Positions 52,117 through 61,162 of a stretch of DNA of 64,000 bases are shown piece by piece. The stretch is from NCBI GenBank assembly GCA_963662515.1, contig OY759675.1:3224001-3288000 (forward strand). Direction: 5' to 3'. Position numbers and translations under genes: made by a program. This DNA is from JAFGDI01 sp963662515 (lineage in GTDB: Bacteria > Planctomycetota > Phycisphaerae > Sedimentisphaerales > SM23-30). Each line of letters begins with the position of its first letter. Position 1 is the stretch's first letter. Below the pieces are notes generated by a model that saw only the letters and a list, made by a program, of their open reading frames with translations, did no database searches and was not told the origin of the DNA.

Positions 52117-52563
52117 ATGGCGGCCTACACACAGATTCTATACCATATAGTCTGGAGTACAAAAGACCTGAAAGGCGTTCTCTCTCTGGATCGTCAGGGC
52201 GACTTGCAGCGTTTCATCATGGGCAAAACCCACGATAAAGACTGCAACGCAATAGCAGTTGGAGGTTATCTCGAGCATATACATGTGCTTACAACTGTTC
52301 ATCCTGATATTTCCCTGCACGATCTGGTTGATTACCTTAAACAAACAACGGAAAACTGGATAATAGAAAACCAGTTATTCCCAGATTTCAACGGCTGGCA
52401 AGATGGATATGGTGCTTTTACCTGCTCCTGGCAGAAACGCGGACCGCTTTCCCATTATATAGAAAATCAGGAATATCAACACCATTGCCTGACTTATCAG
52501 GAAGAAATAGAAGAAATGCTGACCAAGTCTGGCATCAACTTTACCGCTGCCTGCCTGACCTGA
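52117..52563 (+). CDS. REP-associated tyrosine transposase (RAYT), Y1 HUH family
   Basis: A 148-residue single-strand-type transposase. The ATG at 52117 has GGGGG eight bases upstream; a longer frame from 52024 is unlikely. HUH motif: GGYLEHIHVLTTVHP (HIH), and the catalytic tyrosine with context YIENQEYQHH. Proteins of this kind cut and join single-stranded DNA at REP hairpins or IS200/IS605 ends. No accessory TnpB is present. The upstream dyad cluster (51933-52086) may be its target. It may be a domesticated single-copy gene. Confidence 0.85.
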   Translation: MAAYTQILYHIVWSTKDLKGVLSLDRQGDLQRFIMGKTHDKDCNAIAVGGYLEHIHVLTTVHPDISLHDLVDYLKQTTENWIIENQLFPDFNGWQDGYGAFTCSWQKRGPLSHYIENQEYQHHCLTYQEEIEEMLTKSGINFTAACLT

Positions 52564-52608
52564 CCAGCATTTCTTACTTTAGATCTGAGTTATAGCTTAA
52601 TCTCGAAA

Positions 52609-54357
52609 TCAGTTAAGCAGCTTAGCCAGCTCCTCAACTACCAGATTCATATCATCAGCCTGTTTTTTCAGACTTTCCGCTGATGCCGCCGATTCTTCAG
52701 CACCGGTTGCATTATTCTGAGTAACTGTGTCCATTTCAGACATTGCTATATTTATTTGTTTAACACCGACAGCCTGTTCCTTACTAGCCTGTGCTATCTG
52801 CTCAACAAGCAAATTGGCCTGCCCAGTGCTGTTAACGATCTCGTCAAATACATCCATTACTGTTTTACTTATACTTACCCCTGCATTAGCATTGGAAACA
52901 GCTTTTTCTATTATACCCGAAGTATTATTAACGGCCTGAGCCGACCGCATTGCCAGATTTCTAACTTCTTCTGCCACAACAGCAAAGCCCTTACCTGACT
53001 CGCCGGCACGAGCCGCTTCAACTGCGGCATTAAGTGCTAATAAGTTAGTCTGAAAGGCAATATCATTTATCGTACTGATTATATGATTTGTCTGCTCAGA
53101 CGATTCTCGAATTGCATGGATCGCATCGTTCATCTGTTTTATGGCTTCAGCCCCCCTGTTGGCAGCTAAACTGGCCTTACCAGAAAGTTCCAGAGCAACT
53201 CCGGCATTTTCTGCATTACTCTGAGTTTGAGAAGCTATTTCTTCCAGTGAACTGGTAGTTTCTTCCAAACCAGCAGCTTGTCTGGTAGCACCATCTGCAA
53301 TCTGTACAGAAGCTGAATTGGTCTGTGCTGCGGATTCGTTCACCTTCCGGTTAAGTTCTAACAATTTACCCACTATACCAGACACCGGCCTGAAAATATT
53401 CCAATGCAGGCTGAAGATAACCTGGGCGACCAATGCTATAGCAGCCACACAGGCAGCAATGACCAAATAAAACACTACATTATTGGCCACTGCTACAATT
53501 TCACTATAGTGGGCAGGAACAACCAGCTTCCAGTTCACAGTCTGCATCGGGTAAACACCTGCCATAATCTCAGCACCAGTCTGGTCTGTAAAATTTAGCA
53601 CCGCCTGCTCATTGGCCTGAATAATAGCATCAACATGCTTCCACTGCGTATTTTCTATAAGATTAACATTATCCTTATTCATGTGGGCAACCACTTTTTT
53701 CGTGGAAGAGATCACATAGGGGTTCTGATCTGAACCAACAGTTATATTACCAAAGTTCGCCTCGTAAAATGGCTGATAATCGATGGAAATGAGCAAGCCG
53801 CCCTTAAATTCATTTTCTATCATTATAGGGGTAACAAAAACAATTGTCGGCCTGTTATTTGTCTTTGAAAGAATAGCCTCGGAATAGAGAGGTTTTTTCG
53901 TACTGCTAAGCTGCTTATAGTAATCACGGGCACTAAGGTCAAGACCAATGGTCTTGGGCGACTGGCCGGCAATACACTTACCCTGAGCATTCATAAGATA
54001 AATGGCGTTCATCTTATAGCTGGCCCGACAACTTTCAAACAAGTCACATAAGGCAATAGTCTGGGGATCCTGCTGCAACTTTTCCTTGATGGTCTGATCG
54101 CCTGGGTCCATACCGAAAGCACCTTTGACAACGCCTCTGGTAAGCTCATTATTGGCTAAAGCAAAGGCAGCATTAGAGTTATTGTCAAAATAAGTGTCAA
54201 AAGACTTACCTATCGAACTGGCCAGATTCAAGATATTCTCATGTGCATTACCGATAACATTTTTCTTGATCTGATAGCCGGCAAATATGGTAATACCTGA
54301 AAAACAAACAAGAATGATCAGAACATTAGGAACCACAAATTTAGTTTTAAGATTCAT
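52609..54357 (-). CDS. Methyl-accepting chemotaxis protein with periplasmic Cache-type sensor
   Basis: A 582-residue receptor. The ATG at 54355-54357 follows GGGAAG; a GTG three codons earlier is less likely. Membrane helix 1 (about 8-30), periplasmic sensor (about 31-270) with the double-Cache-like pattern AIYLMNAQGKCIAG and RDYYKQLSSTKKPLYSEAI, membrane helix 2 (about 275-300), then the signalling domain with the hairpin tip FQTNLLALNAAVEAARAGE, which is highly conserved in chemoreceptors. HAMP is short or absent. The ligand is unknown; Cache sensors often bind amino acids or organic acids. It has a FliA-type promoter (54414-54441), linking it to the flagellar regulon. Confidence 0.92.
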   Translation of the reverse strand: MNLKTKFVVPNVLIILVCFSGITIFAGYQIKKNVIGNAHENILNLASSIGKSFDTYFDNNSNAAFALANNELTRGVVKGAFGMDPGDQTIKEKLQQDPQTIALCDLFESCRASYKMNAIYLMNAQGKCIAGQSPKTIGLDLSARDYYKQLSSTKKPLYSEAILSKTNNRPTIVFVTPIMIENEFKGGLLISIDYQPFYEANFGNITVGSDQNPYVISSTKKVVAHMNKDNVNLIENTQWKHVDAIIQANEQAVLNFTDQTGAEIMAGVYPMQTVNWKLVVPAHYSEIVAVANNVVFYLVIAACVAAIALVAQVIFSLHWNIFRPVSGIVGKLLELNRKVNESAAQTNSASVQIADGATRQAAGLEETTSSLEEIASQTQSNAENAGVALELSGKASLAANRGAEAIKQMNDAIHAIRESSEQTNHIISTINDIAFQTNLLALNAAVEAARAGESGKGFAVVAEEVRNLAMRSAQAVNNTSGIIEKAVSNANAGVSISKTVMDVFDEIVNSTGQANLLVEQIAQASKEQAVGVKQINIAMSEMDTVTQNNATGAEESAASAESLKKQADDMNLVVEELAKLLN

Positions 54358-54413
54358 AATATACACTTCCCTCTTTCTTCATAAAATAATACAATATTGC
54401 TCCTCAGCTGGGA

Positions 54414-54441
54414 TTATCGACTGAAAAACACCCTTAATTTA
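54414..54441 (-). promoter_or_regulatory. FliA (sigma-28)-type promoter of the chemoreceptor
   Basis: On the minus strand TAAA (54438-54441) and GTCGATAA (54414-54421) are 16 bases apart, the same spacing as at fliD (43118-43145); only the second base of the -10 differs from GCCGATAA. It lies about 57 bases before the receptor start. Confidence 0.65.
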
Positions 54442-54651
54442 GCAAAATAACGCATTGCGGAAGCCAAGCACTATAAAAAGTGCAAATAGGACGCTTATAA
54501 GTTAAGATTTGAAAAGACTATAACACAGTCCTATAACTCAATTAAGACCGCAGCAACTGAATGTCGATTTGGTTTTCAGGGTCGAATTTGGTATAATCAG
54601 AGAATACAGCTTAACAGATTCATTACCCCCATAAGCAAAGGGCACAACAAG

Positions 54652-56196
54652 ATGATCAATAACATGAAAGAAAGAATAATTCTGGCGGTGGCTTTGACAG
54701 GTTTATATGTAATGCCGGGCTATTGCGCAGACAAAAAAGACCCGATAACCGATGAACCACTGATCCGCTTAGGCGGCCAGATGTCGGTAGTATCAATAAC
54801 CCACCCGGTAAATGATTTCAACCCTTACCAACCACTCGAACCGCAAATAATGACCCGAGGCATGGGCTACCAATACCCCACAGTACCCCTGGCTGGGTTT
54901 ACGCCATACATAGCAATAACTACTTCAAACCGTGGTTCTTCAACTGGTTCATTCGGCGATGTTGACATGGAACATCAGATGCAGACTGGTTATGTTGGCA
55001 GCCCTCTGCGCAGTCAGGCAGGCTACCCAGGTGGACCATTTGCAATAGGCATTTTAGATACAGGGGCAGACACCGACCTGATTGCCGGAACCACTGCAAA
55101 CCTTTTAGGTGTAACCGGCAGTTGGCTCACGACTAATACAATGGACCTTTCCGGAGCAGGAGGCGATACATTATCAGCCAAAGTAAGTAAGCCCATAGGT
55201 TATTTCGCTGCCGGTCTGGCTGGAATAAGATCAAATAACAGCCTGGACCCAAACTACATGATCGGTCATACAAATGCGAGTGTACTGTCAGCCCCGGCGA
55301 TCTATTGCGGAGGCCAGGAAGTAGTGAGCTGCGTACTTGGCAGACCAACGCTGGCATTCACCACAACGGTAATCCGCAACGATATAAGAAGAACAATCAA
55401 TTATCAGGGTCAGACAATAAGTGGTCCTGATGTCAGTTTCTTACCAGTAGGCACAACGAATATACCTCCATATTCACGCCGGATATCCATGCTGCTCGAT
55501 GGAGCCCTGCCAATACAGACGGCTGCCTGGTATTATGACATAAATGCGTTTCTGTTCGACCCACTTAATGCCGATTTCACACCTGCTTACCCAACACTAC
55601 TATCGGCGGCAGCAGGTTCCTTGCCAACCAGCGCTATGTTTACAGTAAAGGTAGATATATACCATGGTGATGAAGTTGAATCATTAAATATGATGCTTGA
55701 TACCGGGGCTCAAAGTAGCATATTAAGAACCTATGCCGCAGACAATCTCAGTCTGCCACTTAATGGCGATTTCGCCATTAATATTTGTGGTGCTGGTGGT
55801 CTGGTTGAAGACATTCCAGGTTACTATCTTGATCGGGTTAAGATAAGTGCAGGCGGCGGAGCTTTGAATTTCTCTCATGCACCGTTTATAGTCATGGATG
55901 TTGCCGGCAATTTTGATGGAATACTTGGAATGAATATTTTCTACGACCGCAATATCACTCTTTCACCAGATGTATCGACAATGAGCTACAAACTTTATGT
56001 ATCCGACCCGGTTGAATTTGCTGATACTGACTTTAATGATGACAATAAGGTTAACCTGCAAGACTTCGCCCTTTTTGCTAAAAGCTGGCTTGCCAATAGT
56101 GAACTGTCAGATTACAATGAGCAGTGTGACCTTTTTCTGGATAATGCAATAGATAGCACCGACCTGGAAATTCTACTGCAAAACTGGTTGGATTAA
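54652..56196 (+). CDS. Exported two-lobed aspartic-protease-like protein with dockerin-like end
   Basis: A 514-residue secreted protein. Signal peptide about 1-25 (LAVALTGLYVMPGYCA). It has two Asp-Thr-Gly-Ala active-site motifs: ILDTGADTDLI (D136) and MLDTGAQSSIL (D350), each in a similar context, so it looks like a two-lobe aspartic protease of pepsin or retropepsin-dimer type. The second lobe has the hydrophobic-hydrophobic-Gly signature FDGILGMNIF. The C-terminus is dockerin-like, DFNDDNKVNLQDFALFAKSWL, followed by a second partial loop (DNAIDSTDLEILLQNWLD). Function inferred: extracellular protease or binding protein. Short 5' region; downstream the GH106-like gene begins about 70 bases later. 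Confidence 0.8.
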   Translation: MINNMKERIILAVALTGLYVMPGYCADKKDPITDEPLIRLGGQMSVVSITHPVNDFNPYQPLEPQIMTRGMGYQYPTVPLAGFTPYIAITTSNRGSSTGSFGDVDMEHQMQTGYVGSPLRSQAGYPGGPFAIGILDTGADTDLIAGTTANLLGVTGSWLTTNTMDLSGAGGDTLSAKVSKPIGYFAAGLAGIRSNNSLDPNYMIGHTNASVLSAPAIYCGGQEVVSCVLGRPTLAFTTTVIRNDIRRTINYQGQTISGPDVSFLPVGTTNIPPYSRRISMLLDGALPIQTAAWYYDINAFLFDPLNADFTPAYPTLLSAAAGSLPTSAMFTVKVDIYHGDEVESLNMMLDTGAQSSILRTYAADNLSLPLNGDFAINICGAGGLVEDIPGYYLDRVKISAGGGALNFSHAPFIVMDVAGNFDGILGMNIFYDRNITLSPDVSTMSYKLYVSDPVEFADTDFNDDNKVNLQDFALFAKSWLANSELSDYNEQCDLFLDNAIDSTDLEILLQNWLD

Positions 56197-56268
56197 GGCT
56201 CAATCAGGTTTTTTACCACTATAAATCTTATCTGCCATCGCGACTGGCAGATGAGAAAGAGGAAGACA

Positions 56269-58947
56269 ATGAGGTTCAGAATATTTATCAGCGGCCTGAT
56301 GCTGGCCGTATGCAGTATTCCTGCGCTGGCACAGATAGATAATGCCCCAGCCAGTCCGGAATTAACACAGGAAAACAAGCCCTGGTCTCGCTGGTGGTGG
56401 CTGGGTAATATAGTTGACAAAAAGGCGATAAGCTGGCAACTGGCAGAATTTGCCCGATGCGGGCTGGGCGGTGTCGAGATATGCCCGATCTATGGCGTAC
56501 AGGGCTATGAAGATCAGTGTCTTCCTTTTCTATCTGACCAATGGCTGGAAGTCTGGCAACATACCCTGCAAGAAGCCCATAAATATGGACTGGAGGTTGA
56601 CCTGACCTGCGGAACAGGCTGGCCTTTCGGTGGACCACAGGTAGAAGGAGATATGTACGCCTCAAGCTCACTGGAACTGACAGAGTATAAGATCCGCCCG
56701 CAAGAGGCAAAAGAGATCTTATTGCCGCAAAACACACAAGCAGCTCAGGCAGTATCAGATACAGGTGAAAATATTGATATTTCGGAATATGTAACCCCGC
56801 AAGGGAAACTTTACTGGAATATACCATCTGGCAACTGGACCATTTTTGCCGCTTCCTATAAAAGTCCGATACAAAAGGTCAAACGATCATCTCCCGGCTC
56901 AGAAGGCTTCGTTGTTGATCCATATAGCACTGAAGCCCTGAGAGATTATCTCTCGTTTTTTGACAAAGCCTTTAGCAAAAAAGATATTATAAAACCTCGC
57001 TGCTTTTTCCATGACTCGTTTGAATATTATCATGCTAACTGGAGCAGAGATTTTCTGAAAGAATTTAAGGCAAGGCGAGGCTATGAACTTACCTTGCATC
57101 TCAATGCATTGGCCGGCCAAAGCGATATTGCCACTAATGAGCGTGTGGTTCATGATTACCGGCTCACACTGTCAGAGATGCATATTGATTGGATCAAGGA
57201 CTGGAAAGACTGGTGTAATAAGACCGGCAGCCTGGCCAGAAATCAGGCTCATGGAGCTCCGGCAAACCTGCTTGATCTGTACGGCGCAAGCGACATTGCT
57301 GAAACCGAGATTTTTCGACATGTGGAAGATAAGCAAATTCCCATGTTGAAATTTGCCTCATCGGCAGGCCACCTCAACGGCCAGAAGCTGGTATCAGCCG
57401 AATCATACACCTGGCTGGCTGAACATTTCCATGCCTCATTAGCACAACTTAAAGAAGCAACTGATTTTCTGCTAATCTCAGGGGTAAATCATATATTTTA
57501 TCATGGCATACCCTATTCACCGCCCGATGTCGCCTGGCCAGGCTGGCAATTTTATGCTTCGGTAAACTTTGGCCCTTCAGGCGGGCTATGGCGAGATTTG
57601 CGTGCCTATAATTCCTATGTTACTATCTGCCAGAACTTTATGCAGGCAGGTGAAAGCGACAATGACATTCTGTTATATGTCCCTCAGTCCGATTTCTGGA
57701 GCAAAACGGGAACTGACCTGCTCATGACCTTTACCGTCCATAATGACTGGCTGGCTGGCTCAGAGTTAGTCAAAGCGGCTGAATTCATGCTCAATGAAGG
57801 TTGGAGTTTTGACTATGTCTCTGATAGTTATCTGCAAAAAGCTACAGTAAGCGACGGCATAGTAACCATTAGTAAAACAAGCAGATACAAAATAATAGTT
57901 GTACCCCAATGTCACTATATGCCTGCTGAAACGGCGGAAAAACTTTTGGAACTCGCCGGGCAGGGAGCGGAAATACTTTTTATAAACAATATGCCAGAGG
58001 ATGTCCCCGGCATGGAAAAACTAAGTGTCTCCCGGGAAAGATTTCTCTATGCACTTGAACTACTGCAGAAAAGCGAAACAGTAATAACCGACAAAATCGC
58101 TTCCGGTCTGGCCCGTTCTCGTGCCAGCACCAGTAGGGAAAAATGCCGGGGATTTGGCATAGATTTTTGTCGCCGAAAGGTAGGAAAAAACTGGCATTAT
58201 TTTCTGGTTAATCGCAGCAAAAAAGACTTCAGCGGGTGGTTAGAGCTTGCAAGACATGGTAAAAGCTGTAGTTATACTAATCCGCTCTACCCGGAACAAA
58301 CCGGCATAGGAAATATCCGTACTGACAATAATGGCACTGAAGTACTACTAGACCTGAAGGCAGGAGAAAGTATTCTGGTCAAATTACAGACCAATGAGAA
58401 TACAGGTCCTCAATGGCAATACTATAGACCAGCCAATGAAAGATATGAGCTTCCAGGCCAATGGCAAGTTGATTTTTTAGAGGGCGGGCAAACATTACCT
58501 GCCGGTTTCGTGTCAGAAAAAGCGCAATTCTGGACTGGCAGAGGTGATATACAAGCTGATAATTTCTCTGGCACTGCCTCATATACAACTGTTTTTGACT
58601 ATCCGTCAATAAAAGCAGATAACTGGATATTAAGCATAGAAAAGGTGCAAAATTCTGCCAGAGTATATATAAACGACAATTATATAGCCACGCTCTGGGC
58701 AGAACCATTTGAACTCAGGGTAGGCAAATACCTGGTTCCCGGTAAAAATAAGCTGAAATTAGAGGTTACTAACCTGGCCGCCAATCGGATAAGGTCGCTC
58801 GACCAGCAAGTGGTAAAATGGAAGTATTTTAACGACATTAATGTAGTAAACATCGATTACAAGCCTCTTAACGCTGCAAACTGGGAGATACTCGACTCTG
58901 GCATATCAGGTAAGGTCGAATTAAGAGCTCTGTTTTATAGCGAATAA
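56269..58947 (+). CDS. Glycoside hydrolase, GH106-like (alpha-L-rhamnosidase type)
   Basis: An 892-residue exported enzyme. The ATG at 56269 is used because GAGG lies six bases upstream; a frame from 56251 is not supported. Signal peptide LMLAVCSIPALAQ. The start of the mature part, PWSRWWWLGNIVDKKAISWQ and GLGGVEICPIYGVQGYE, is the usual opening of GH106 alpha-L-rhamnosidases, with ILVDLTCGTGWPFGG following (seen as LEVDLTCGTGWPFGG). The C-terminal ~150 residues form a jelly-roll beta-sandwich (NWILSIEKVQNSARVYINDNY). It probably removes rhamnose or related sugars from plant or algal polysaccharide. It is followed by the SASA esterase gene on the same strand. Confidence 0.85.
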   Translation: MRFRIFISGLMLAVCSIPALAQIDNAPASPELTQENKPWSRWWWLGNIVDKKAISWQLAEFARCGLGGVEICPIYGVQGYEDQCLPFLSDQWLEVWQHTLQEAHKYGLEVDLTCGTGWPFGGPQVEGDMYASSSLELTEYKIRPQEAKEILLPQNTQAAQAVSDTGENIDISEYVTPQGKLYWNIPSGNWTIFAASYKSPIQKVKRSSPGSEGFVVDPYSTEALRDYLSFFDKAFSKKDIIKPRCFFHDSFEYYHANWSRDFLKEFKARRGYELTLHLNALAGQSDIATNERVVHDYRLTLSEMHIDWIKDWKDWCNKTGSLARNQAHGAPANLLDLYGASDIAETEIFRHVEDKQIPMLKFASSAGHLNGQKLVSAESYTWLAEHFHASLAQLKEATDFLLISGVNHIFYHGIPYSPPDVAWPGWQFYASVNFGPSGGLWRDLRAYNSYVTICQNFMQAGESDNDILLYVPQSDFWSKTGTDLLMTFTVHNDWLAGSELVKAAEFMLNEGWSFDYVSDSYLQKATVSDGIVTISKTSRYKIIVVPQCHYMPAETAEKLLELAGQGAEILFINNMPEDVPGMEKLSVSRERFLYALELLQKSETVITDKIASGLARSRASTSREKCRGFGIDFCRRKVGKNWHYFLVNRSKKDFSGWLELARHGKSCSYTNPLYPEQTGIGNIRTDNNGTEVLLDLKAGESILVKLQTNENTGPQWQYYRPANERYELPGQWQVDFLEGGQTLPAGFVSEKAQFWTGRGDIQADNFSGTASYTTVFDYPSIKADNWILSIEKVQNSARVYINDNYIATLWAEPFELRVGKYLVPGKNKLKLEVTNLAANRIRSLDQQVVKWKYFNDINVVNIDYKPLNAANWEILDSGISGKVELRALFYSE

Positions 58948-59039
58948 TACTGGCATATTAACTTTAATTTAATATAATATTGGAGAATGTAAATTTCGGC
59001 GTAAAATAAACTTACTGATTTACAGGACACAATAGTTTT

Positions 59040-60956
59040 ATGATTCGCATAAAAGATCTCATTTCAGTTGCATTATCGTTGACAATGCCGGCTTTATTGT
59101 CGGCGGAAATAACCGTTAATTCTCTTTTTAGTGACCATGCAGTATTGCAAAGCGGTATAGATATCCCGGTTTGGGGTAAAGCAACCGAAGGTGAAAGCGT
59201 TACGGTTGAAATAGCCGGTCAGAAAGTATCAGCCACAGTTAAAGACGGCTATTGGCTGGCTCGCCTGACACCTATGGCTGCTGGCGGCCCGCACACCATG
59301 ACAATAACCGGCAGCAATGTCATAACCATAAATGATGTACTGGTAGGTGAGGTCTGGATATGTTCAGGCCAGTCTAACATGCACATGATGATGCGACCTC
59401 CGATAACAGGTTGCGAAGAAGCAAAGGCTGGGGCAAACTTCCCCAAGATCCGCCAATACCATGTAGTCGAGAAGACCTCATTTACCCCCATATCAGATGC
59501 AAACAGCAAATGGGTAGTATGCAGCCCCGAAACGGTGAATGATTATTCTGCGGTAGGTTTTTTCTTTGGACGCGATTTACATCAACAACTTGATGTACCA
59601 GTTGGCCTGCTGTTCACTGCCTGGGGCGGAACAGAGGCTGAAGCCTGGACCAGTGCCGAGTCACTTAAAACCATGCCTGATTTTGCTGATGCAATAAAAA
59701 CTGTTGAAGAACTGGCTGCTGACCCTGGCGATATAAATAAATTCTACGCTGTACTCGACGGATGGTATGTTAAGAACGACCCAGGTTCAAACACGGAGAA
59801 TCCATGGAATAAACCAGAGACTGATACCTCAGCCTGGGCTGCAATGGAACTGCCCACACCATGGGAAAACAATAATGAGATTGGTGCTTTTGACGGCATA
59901 GTCTGGTATAGCAGAACCATTGACCTGCCGGAAGACTGGTCAGGCAAAGAAGCTCAGGTCAATCTGGGCCAGATAGATGACCAGGACACCACCTGGGTCA
60001 ATGGTGTAAAAGTTGGCAATAAAGAGTTCTGGATGACGCCACGCCAATACAATATCCCGGCAGGTGTGCTTCAGGCCGGCTCTAATACAATTGCAATAAG
60101 AGTATTAGACACTGGCGGAGTGGGCGGATTCTGCGGAAAAGCTCAGGATATGAATATCAAATGCGCTGGCACAGCCAATGACACAATATCACTGGCCGGC
60201 TCCTGGAAATACAAAACAACTGTATCAATGAACAAAGTTACAGCCGTTCCACAACTGCCTTCAGACAACCCTCACATTGTTTCTGTACTGAACAATGGCA
60301 TGATAGCACCATTACAGCCCTATGCTATTCGGGGGGCGATCTGGTATCAGGGCGAATCTAACAACACACGCCCCACCCAATATCAGACACTATTTCCTCT
60401 GATGATAAAAGACTGGCGTGATAAATGGCAACAAGGTAATTTCCCCTTCCTGTTCGTTCAGATCGCACCACATAAAGAAATGACCCCGGAAATACGCGAG
60501 GCTCAGTTACTGACCCTGTGCAAATCTCCTAATACCGCAATGGCCGTTACAGTTGATGTCGGCGATGCTGAAGATATACACCCCAGAGACAAAGCACCTG
60601 TTGGTAAACGCCTGGCACTTGGAGCTATGGCTCTGGCCTATAATAAGGATATAGTTTATTCCGGTCCTCTTTACCAGGAAATGGCAATAGATGGCAATAA
60701 GATAAAACTCAGCTTTAAGCATACTGGCAGTGGCCTTGAAGCTCGCGATGGAGAACTTCGCGGCTTTGTCATTGCCGGAAGCGATAAAGTATTCAAGCCT
60801 GCCAAAGCGACAATTGAAGGTGAATCTATCATAGTCTGGAACGATGAAATAGCCGAACCAGTCGCTGTTCGCTATGGCTGGTCAAATGTTCCAGATGTTA
60901 ACCTGTTCAATAAGGAAGGACTACCAGCTTCACCATTCAGAACAGACACTCACTAA
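59040..60956 (+). CDS. Sialate O-acetylesterase-like carbohydrate esterase
   Basis: A 638-residue exported SGNH-type esterase (sialate O-acetylesterase family). Signal peptide 1-22. Catalytic serine: WICSGQSNMHM; oxyanion and central motif: GAIWYQGESNNTRP; catalytic Asp/His: DAEDIHPRDKAPVG. A beta-sandwich insertion (about 240-400, TSAWAAMELPTPW, then GIVWYSRTIDLPEDW) of the galactose-binding type lies inside the esterase domain, as in many planctomycete and Bacteroidetes members. It removes acetyl groups from decorated sugars (sialic acid, rhamnose-rich or other glycans). It is downstream of the GH106-like gene with 92 bases between them and ends in a bidirectional terminator. Confidence 0.9.
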   Translation: MIRIKDLISVALSLTMPALLSAEITVNSLFSDHAVLQSGIDIPVWGKATEGESVTVEIAGQKVSATVKDGYWLARLTPMAAGGPHTMTITGSNVITINDVLVGEVWICSGQSNMHMMMRPPITGCEEAKAGANFPKIRQYHVVEKTSFTPISDANSKWVVCSPETVNDYSAVGFFFGRDLHQQLDVPVGLLFTAWGGTEAEAWTSAESLKTMPDFADAIKTVEELAADPGDINKFYAVLDGWYVKNDPGSNTENPWNKPETDTSAWAAMELPTPWENNNEIGAFDGIVWYSRTIDLPEDWSGKEAQVNLGQIDDQDTTWVNGVKVGNKEFWMTPRQYNIPAGVLQAGSNTIAIRVLDTGGVGGFCGKAQDMNIKCAGTANDTISLAGSWKYKTTVSMNKVTAVPQLPSDNPHIVSVLNNGMIAPLQPYAIRGAIWYQGESNNTRPTQYQTLFPLMIKDWRDKWQQGNFPFLFVQIAPHKEMTPEIREAQLLTLCKSPNTAMAVTVDVGDAEDIHPRDKAPVGKRLALGAMALAYNKDIVYSGPLYQEMAIDGNKIKLSFKHTGSGLEARDGELRGFVIAGSDKVFKPAKATIEGESIIVWNDEIAEPVAVRYGWSNVPDVNLFNKEGLPASPFRTDTH

Positions 60957-60980
60957 TAACAGCTTAATAATCTGAATAAT

Positions 60981-61019
60981 AAAAAGGCCCGGCATATATG
61001 TATATTGCCGGGCCTTTTT
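60981..61019. terminator. Bidirectional terminator between convergent genes
   Basis: AAAAAGGCCCGGC (60981-60993) and GCCGGGCCTTTTT (61007-61019) form a 13-base perfect stem with T-runs on both strands. It serves the SASA esterase gene on the plus strand and the GH76-like gene on the minus strand. Confidence 0.92.
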
Positions 61020-61162
61020 TCTAAACCATGAAGTATCTGTAAAAAAACAAGAATATACTAACATTGAACCATTAACAATAAACAATCCTAAGAGAGAATA
61101 ATATATTGAAAGATTACAATTTACATTTCTCTCTATCAATGGCCCTCAGCAATTACCTGCTT

